Assembly (NCBI GenBank): GCA_902627745.1
Contig: CACOKG010000007.1
Location: 1-32,553, forward strand
Direction: 5' to 3'
DNA: 32,553 nt
Origin: an uncultured Pelagibacteraceae bacterium
Lineage (GTDB): Bacteria > Pseudomonadota > Alphaproteobacteria > Pelagibacterales > Pelagibacteraceae
Positions 27,553 to 32,553 of the stretch are shown here, piece after piece. The notes below the pieces were generated by a model that saw nothing but the letters and a program-made list of their open reading frames with translations, was not told where the DNA came from and made no database searches. How positions within the stretch are numbered: position 1 is the first letter of the stretch; each line of letters begins with the position of its first letter. A program made the position numbers and the translations under genes.

Positions 27553-30548
27553 TGACACAAAGTTTTCGATTAAAGGATATTGGATTAATTAACAGAAATA
27601 AAAAACTTTCATTTAAATTTAATGGCAAAAAATATTATGGCTATGAGGGTGATAGTCTTGCTTCAGCACTGATTGCAAATGGTGTTCATTTAATTGGAAG
27701 AAGTTTTAAATATCATAGACCTAGAGGTTTTTTTGGAGCAGGAGTTGATGAACCTTACGCAATAGTTCAATTGTACAGAAATGGAGAGACTGAACCCAAT
27801 ATTAAAGCAACTGAACAAGAGCTTTTTGACGGGTTGGAAGCAACAAGTGTTAATTGTTGGCCAAGTGTAAATTTTGATATTGGAGCAATAAATAATTTTT
27901 TAAGAATATTTCTTCCAGCAGGATTTTATTACAAGACTTTTATGTGGCCAAAAAGTTTTTGGTTTAAAATTTATGAGCCATTTATCAGAAAAGCAGCAGG
28001 ACTAGGAACAGTATCGATAAAACATGACAAAGAAAGATATGAGCATAAATATGAATACTGCGACTTATTAATTGCAGGTTCTGGTCCCTCAGGTTTGGCC
28101 AGTGCTTATGCTGCGGCAAAAAATGGAGCAAGGGTGATTTTAGCAGAGGACAAATCAAGATTTGGTGGAACTTTATTAACTAGTGAAGTGAATATAGGAA
28201 ATAAATCAGGTAAGGAGTGGGCAGATGGTATTATTTCTGAACTGAAAGAAATGCCAAATGTGACAGTAAAAAATAGATCTCAAGTTTTTGGTTATTATGA
28301 TCACAACATGTTAGTGATGTCTGAGAGAGTTAGTGACCATTTACCTAAGACAAAAGATTTTCATCCTAAGCAAAGACTTTGGTACATAAGAGCTAAAGAA
28401 GTATTAATTTCATCAGGGTCAATTGAAAGACCTATTGTATTTGGAAACAATGATACACCAGGAGTAATGCTTTCATCGGCTGCAAAAGAATATATGAAAG
28501 TTTATGGTGTTTTAGTTGGAAAAAACCCACTTATATTTACTAATAATGACAGCGGTTATGAGACAGCTATTGAATTTAAAAAGAATGGTATTGATCCATT
28601 AATTTTAGACACCAGAAGTAATCCGAAATCTGAAATTATTAATGAAGCGCAGGATTTAGATATTAAAATAAAATATTCGTATGTAGTTGTGGCGGCTCAA
28701 GGATATAAGAAAGTAAAATCAGCAGATATCGCGAAAATTTCAGATGATAAAGAGCAACTTGGAAATATTGAGAATGTAAAATGTGATTGTATTTGTGTCT
28801 CTGGATATTGGACGCCCACAATACATTTGGCTTCACAATCAGGGAATAAAACAAAATTTAATGAGGAGATTGATGCCTTTGTCCCAGGAAAATCAAAACA
28901 AAATGAAAAAACGCTTGGTGCTGCAAATGGTATTTATACGTTAGAAGAAACTTTAAAAGATTCATTTAAAATTGGAAGTGAGGTATCAAAAAAAATTACC
29001 AATAATGAAAATAAAGTTTCCTTTCCTAATGTTGTAGAAAAAAAATCGTCTATTCATGATAAGTTTTGGTGTGTACCACTGCCCAAGGGAAAAAATTATA
29101 AAAGATTTTTAGATTTTCAAAATGATGTAGCGGTTTCTGACATTGAGATAGCTTTAAGAGAAGGTTATAGATCAATTGAACATGTTAAAAGATATACTAC
29201 TCTTGGGATGGCAACTGACCAAGGTAAAACAAGTAATTTAAATGGATTACAATTAGTATCAAAAATAGAAAATAAAGTTGTACCAGCAGTAGGGCATACT
29301 ACTTTTAGACCACCATATACACCTGTTTCAATTGGTGCAATAGTTGGTAGAGAAGTTGGCAAACATTCAAAACCTACCAGAAAGTCTCCAATGCACTCAT
29401 GGCATGAAAAAAATAATGCGGTATTTGTTGATGCTGGAGTTTGGTTAAGACCAAGATATTACAAACGTGGAAATGAAGATTTATTTGAGGCATCAAAAAG
29501 AGAAGCAAAAAATGTGAGAACAAATGTTGGAGTTTGTGATGTTACTACATTAGGTAAGATAGATATTAAAGGACCAGATGCAGCAGAATTATTAAATAGA
29601 GTTTATACTAATGCCTGGTTAAAATTACCAGTTGGTAAAGCTCGATATGGTGTGATGTTAAGAGAAGATGGCATTGTTATGGATGATGGAACAACAACAA
29701 GAATATCAGAAAATCATTACCATATGACAACAACAACTGCACAAGCTGCAAATGTTCTCTCACATTTAGAATATTATTTGCAATTAGTTTGGCCAGAGTT
29801 AAATGTTAACGTAGTTTCTAGCACTGAACAATGGGCTGGAGCCGCAATAGCTGGTCCTAAATCTAGAAATTTATTGCAAAAATTATTCCCAAATTCTGAT
29901 GTGTCAAATGAAGGACTTCCTTTTATGGGTTATATGGAAGGAGATTTATTTGGAGTCAAAGCAAGAATTTTTAGAATTTCATTTTCAGGTGAACTCGCCT
30001 ACGAGGTTAATGTTGAGTCTAATAATGGTAATTTCATGTGGGAGAAAATTATAGAAGTTGGTGAACAATTTGAGATACAACCTTATGGAACAGAAGCTTT
30101 ATCAACACTTAGAATTGAAATGGGCCATGTAGCTGGTTCAGAACTTGATGGTAGAACAATACCTTATGATAACTCCTTGGAGGGATTATTAAGTAAGAAA
30201 AAAGATTTTATTGGAAAAAGATCTTTAATTAGAGAAGCCTTCACGGCCGAAGACAGACAAAAAGTTGTTGGTGTTGTTCCACTAGATAAAAAAACAAGCA
30301 TACCAGAAGGTTCTCACTTAGTTAAGGATTCAAAAGCACCGTCACCTAATCCTAAATTAGGTTATATTTCAGCTTCATGCTGGAGTGTCGAGTATGATAA
30401 TCCATTTTCTCTAGCTATTTTAAAGGATGGAAAAAATATGATAGGAGAAAAATTATTTGTAATGTCTCCACTTAAAAACAAAATAATACCAGTTGAAATA
30501 GTCTCCTCACATTATGTTGATCCAAAAGGTGAAAGAGTGAGATCATGA
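27552..30548 (+). CDS. Sarcosine oxidase alpha subunit / MgdC-like
   Basis: 998 aa: N-terminal 2Fe-2S-like/hydrogen cyanide synthase-like region ([39 protein letters not shown]), FAD domain ([24 protein letters not shown]), C-terminal GcvT-like domain ([13 protein letters not shown]). Confidence 0.9.
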   Translation: MTQSFRLKDIGLINRNKKLSFKFNGKKYYGYEGDSLASALIANGVHLIGRSFKYHRPRGFFGAGVDEPYAIVQLYRNGETEPNIKATEQELFDGLEATSVNCWPSVNFDIGAINNFLRIFLPAGFYYKTFMWPKSFWFKIYEPFIRKAAGLGTVSIKHDKERYEHKYEYCDLLIAGSGPSGLASAYAAAKNGARVILAEDKSRFGGTLLTSEVNIGNKSGKEWADGIISELKEMPNVTVKNRSQVFGYYDHNMLVMSERVSDHLPKTKDFHPKQRLWYIRAKEVLISSGSIERPIVFGNNDTPGVMLSSAAKEYMKVYGVLVGKNPLIFTNNDSGYETAIEFKKNGIDPLILDTRSNPKSEIINEAQDLDIKIKYSYVVVAAQGYKKVKSADIAKISDDKEQLGNIENVKCDCICVSGYWTPTIHLASQSGNKTKFNEEIDAFVPGKSKQNEKTLGAANGIYTLEETLKDSFKIGSEVSKKITNNENKVSFPNVVEKKSSIHDKFWCVPLPKGKNYKRFLDFQNDVAVSDIEIALREGYRSIEHVKRYTTLGMATDQGKTSNLNGLQLVSKIENKVVPAVGHTTFRPPYTPVSIGAIVGREVGKHSKPTRKSPMHSWHEKNNAVFVDAGVWLRPRYYKRGNEDLFEASKREAKNVRTNVGVCDVTTLGKIDIKGPDAAELLNRVYTNAWLKLPVGKARYGVMLREDGIVMDDGTTTRISENHYHMTTTTAQAANVLSHLEYYLQLVWPELNVNVVSSTEQWAGAAIAGPKSRNLLQKLFPNSDVSNEGLPFMGYMEGDLFGVKARIFRISFSGELAYEVNVESNNGNFMWEKIIEVGEQFEIQPYGTEALSTLRIEMGHVAGSELDGRTIPYDNSLEGLLSKKKDFIGKRSLIREAFTAEDRQKVVGVVPLDKKTSIPEGSHLVKDSKAPSPNPKLGYISASCWSVEYDNPFSLAILKDGKNMIGEKLFVMSPLKNKIIPVEIVSSHYVDPKGERVRS

Positions 30549-31132
30549 GTTCAATATCAGCATTATCCAATGTCCATTCCATGGGTCATTTTGGTGACCA
30601 TGCCAACAAAAATGAAAATGAACTTTTGAAAATTTCTGAGTTAAAAAATTTATCAATTGTTCAAATAGTTCAATATAAAAATTCAAAGATAAATTTGGAA
30701 AGTATCGATATAAATGAACTTAAACTAAAAAATGATCCATTAAATGTAGTGAATAATAATGATACAAGAATTTTATGGAGTGGTCCTAAAAATTGGCTTT
30801 TGGTGTCAGAAAAAAAAGAGATTGTTAAGGATATTTGTTCAATATTTAAAGACACAGATTTTGCAGTTACAGATTTATCACATTCAAGAGCAGTGATTGA
30901 AATTGAAGGCCGAGATGTAAAAGAAGTATTAAAAAAAGGCTGTCCCTTTAATTTTAATGATTTAAAGAAAAATAATTCAATTAATTCCTCATTTCACAAC
31001 ATAGCATTTACAGTAGACATGATAGATACAAATCCAGACAAAATAAGATTGTTTGCGCTAAGGAGTTTTGGTGAGTCTCTTTATCATTCAATTACTGATG
31101 CATCTTTAGAGTTTGGCTTTATAGCAAGATAA
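30545..31132 (+). CDS. Sarcosine oxidase gamma subunit / MgdD-like
   Basis: Last gene of the B-D-A-G operon with 4-bp overlap; [46 protein letters not shown]. Confidence 0.83.
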   Translation: MSSISALSNVHSMGHFGDHANKNENELLKISELKNLSIVQIVQYKNSKINLESIDINELKLKNDPLNVVNNNDTRILWSGPKNWLLVSEKKEIVKDICSIFKDTDFAVTDLSHSRAVIEIEGRDVKEVLKKGCPFNFNDLKKNNSINSSFHNIAFTVDMIDTNPDKIRLFALRSFGESLYHSITDASLEFGFIAR

Positions 31133-31136
31133 TAAT

Positions 31137-31985
31137 TTAGTCTCTTGTCGCTATGTAAACTCCTATAGTAGTAATAACAAAACCTAAAATATCCAAACTG
31201 GTTAAATTTTCCCCTAAAAAAAACCAAGCCATAAAAGCTGATGTGGCAGGAATAAGAAAAAATATTGAAACAGTTTTACTCGCTGAATTTTTTTTTATTA
31301 AAAGCATTAAGATTGTAAAAGCACCAAAAGATACCAGAAAAATTTGATGGCTCATTGCTATTAAAAATGTTTGATTAAAATTAATATATGGCTCAACAAA
31401 TAATATTATGATTGTGATGTGAAATAAACATCCACCAACTGCTTGATAAAAATTACTTACAGATAAAGGTAGATTGTGACTAAGTTTTTTTTGCCAAATT
31501 GTAGAAATTGTTATTGAAATTAAAGCTATTATAGTTGCGATCAATCCTAAAAGTGGTATGCCAGACCCTACGTCAAAACCCAAAACCAATGTTGCACCTA
31601 AAAATCCTAACAAACCTCCAATCCATTGTTTTAAAGTTACTTTTTCATTTAATATAGGTCCGCTGAGTAAATTTGTTAAGACTGGTTGAAGGGTTACGAT
31701 TAAAGCAGCAATACCAGTCGGCATTCCTATTGAAATTGAGTAAAAAACACCTCCTAAATATAGTCCATGAAAAAGAACACCACTTAACATTGATTCTATT
31801 AAATGTTTTTTTTGGATTAAGATTGATTGTTTTAAATAAATTGAAAATAGCAAAAAACCTACAGCTACAAAAAAAAATCTAAAAGCTAAGGCAGCAAATG
31901 GATCACTATTATCAATGATTGGTTTGGTAGTAATAAATGCAGATGACCAAAGAATGATAAAAATAAAAGGAAAAATTTTGATCAT
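31137..31985 (-). CDS. DMT-superfamily transporter (EamA family)
   Basis: About 10 TM helices in two similar halves; LWSSAFITTKPIID, AALAFRFFFVAVGFLLF, GIAALIVTLQPVLTNLLSGPILNEKVTLKQWIGGLLGFLGATLVL. Confidence 0.86.
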   Translation of the reverse strand: MIKIFPFIFIILWSSAFITTKPIIDNSDPFAALAFRFFFVAVGFLLFSIYLKQSILIQKKHLIESMLSGVLFHGLYLGGVFYSISIGMPTGIAALIVTLQPVLTNLLSGPILNEKVTLKQWIGGLLGFLGATLVLGFDVGSGIPLLGLIATIIALISITISTIWQKKLSHNLPLSVSNFYQAVGGCLFHITIIILFVEPYINFNQTFLIAMSHQIFLVSFGAFTILMLLIKKNSASKTVSIFFLIPATSAFMAWFFLGENLTSLDILGFVITTIGVYIATRD

Positions 31986-32098
31986 GTTAAAAAATGCAGT
32001 AAAATGTAATGAATTACCACAATATTATACAAAAAATAAAACTTATTTTGGACAATTTATTAATTGTAGCTCCTAGCCTTATCAAATAACTTAACTAT

Positions 32099-32488
32099 GT
32101 GATTTTAAAATTTTTTAGAATTAGTTTATACCTATCTTTATTTTTATTTCTGACAGGTTTTGTTCATTTACCAGCTGTTGTGGGTCCTGTAATTACAGTT
32201 GCTACATCAGGAAATTTGGCTAAAGCCACTGCTCAATTGGTTTTCGACTATCAATTTAAAAAAAAAACAGGCAAAAGTTCCTTTAGCTATATTACACAGG
32301 AGGTATCAAAAAATAATAAAGAAAATCAAATTAATGAAGATTTTAAAAATTTGATTGAAAATAGAGTAAAAATAGTTCACCAAAAATTAAATGATCAAAA
32401 CAAACTGGATAAAGAATTTAAGCTTTTAGTTGAAAAAAGAGTTAAATTAACTCACAAGAGGCTAATTCAGCAAAAAATTAGTCAGTAA
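32099..32488 (+). CDS. Hypothetical secreted/lipid-anchored-like protein with C-terminal coiled repeats
   Basis: GTG-start ORF; hydrophobic N-terminus (LYLSLFLFLTGFVHLPAVVGPVITVATSG); C-terminal repeated FKNLIENRVKIVHQKL / FKLLVEKRVKLTHKRL. Confidence 0.55.
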   Translation: MILKFFRISLYLSLFLFLTGFVHLPAVVGPVITVATSGNLAKATAQLVFDYQFKKKTGKSSFSYITQEVSKNNKENQINEDFKNLIENRVKIVHQKLNDQNKLDKEFKLLVEKRVKLTHKRLIQQKISQ

Positions 32489-32553
32489 GATTTAAAATAA
32501 TTAATTTTTTTTGGTTAGTTTCTTTACACCACAATTCATAACTTTCACACATT
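32478..32553 (-). CDS. Possible C-terminal end of a CDS entering from the right edge
   Basis: Open minus-strand frame from the window end to TAA at 32480..32478 (...MCESYELWCKETNQKKLIILNLTD*). Too short for assignment. Confidence 0.3.
   Translation of the reverse strand, partial: MCESYELWCKETNQKKLIILNLTD

Noticed and set aside
1-32553. CRISPR array, IS element, phage genes, tRNA or rRNA
   Set aside because: No regular spaced repeats, transposase/integrase motifs, or tRNA/rRNA signatures recognised by eye; a tRNAscan/Infernal run would be needed to exclude small RNAs.

Overview
AT-rich, tightly packed window typical of a marine alphaproteobacterium; gene content and style suggest SAR11/Candidatus Pelagibacter (inference). 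No rRNA, tRNA, CRISPR or transposon was recognised. Nearly all of it fits a methylated-amine/one-carbon island. The parts are: a TMAO-type ABC transporter (tmoX, tmoV, and a tmoW with two fused permease domains), trimethylamine monooxygenase (tmm), a DUF1989-GcvT fusion resembling TMAO demethylase (tdm) with a small MarR-like ORF, an FAD oxidoreductase, gamma-glutamylmethylamide synthetase (gmaS), an N-methylglutamate synthase set (mgsABC), an ammonium transporter (amt), formate-THF ligase (fhs), and a heterotetrameric sarcosine-oxidase-like cluster that may be N-methylglutamate dehydrogenase (mgdABCD). The most notable observation is a second, divergent mgsABC-like set at the left edge. Its FMN/glutamate-synthase subunit has lost all three cysteines of the Fe-S motif kept in the other copy, and it is preceded by an untracked 51-aa single-TM ORF. 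Other points of interest are an uncharacterised 136-aa protein between mgsC and amt, three ORFs plus a strong terminator splitting tmoX from tmoVW, and a gpsA-like/Fe-ADH/class I GATase cassette. Family names come from memory of conserved motifs and gene context; no database search was run.
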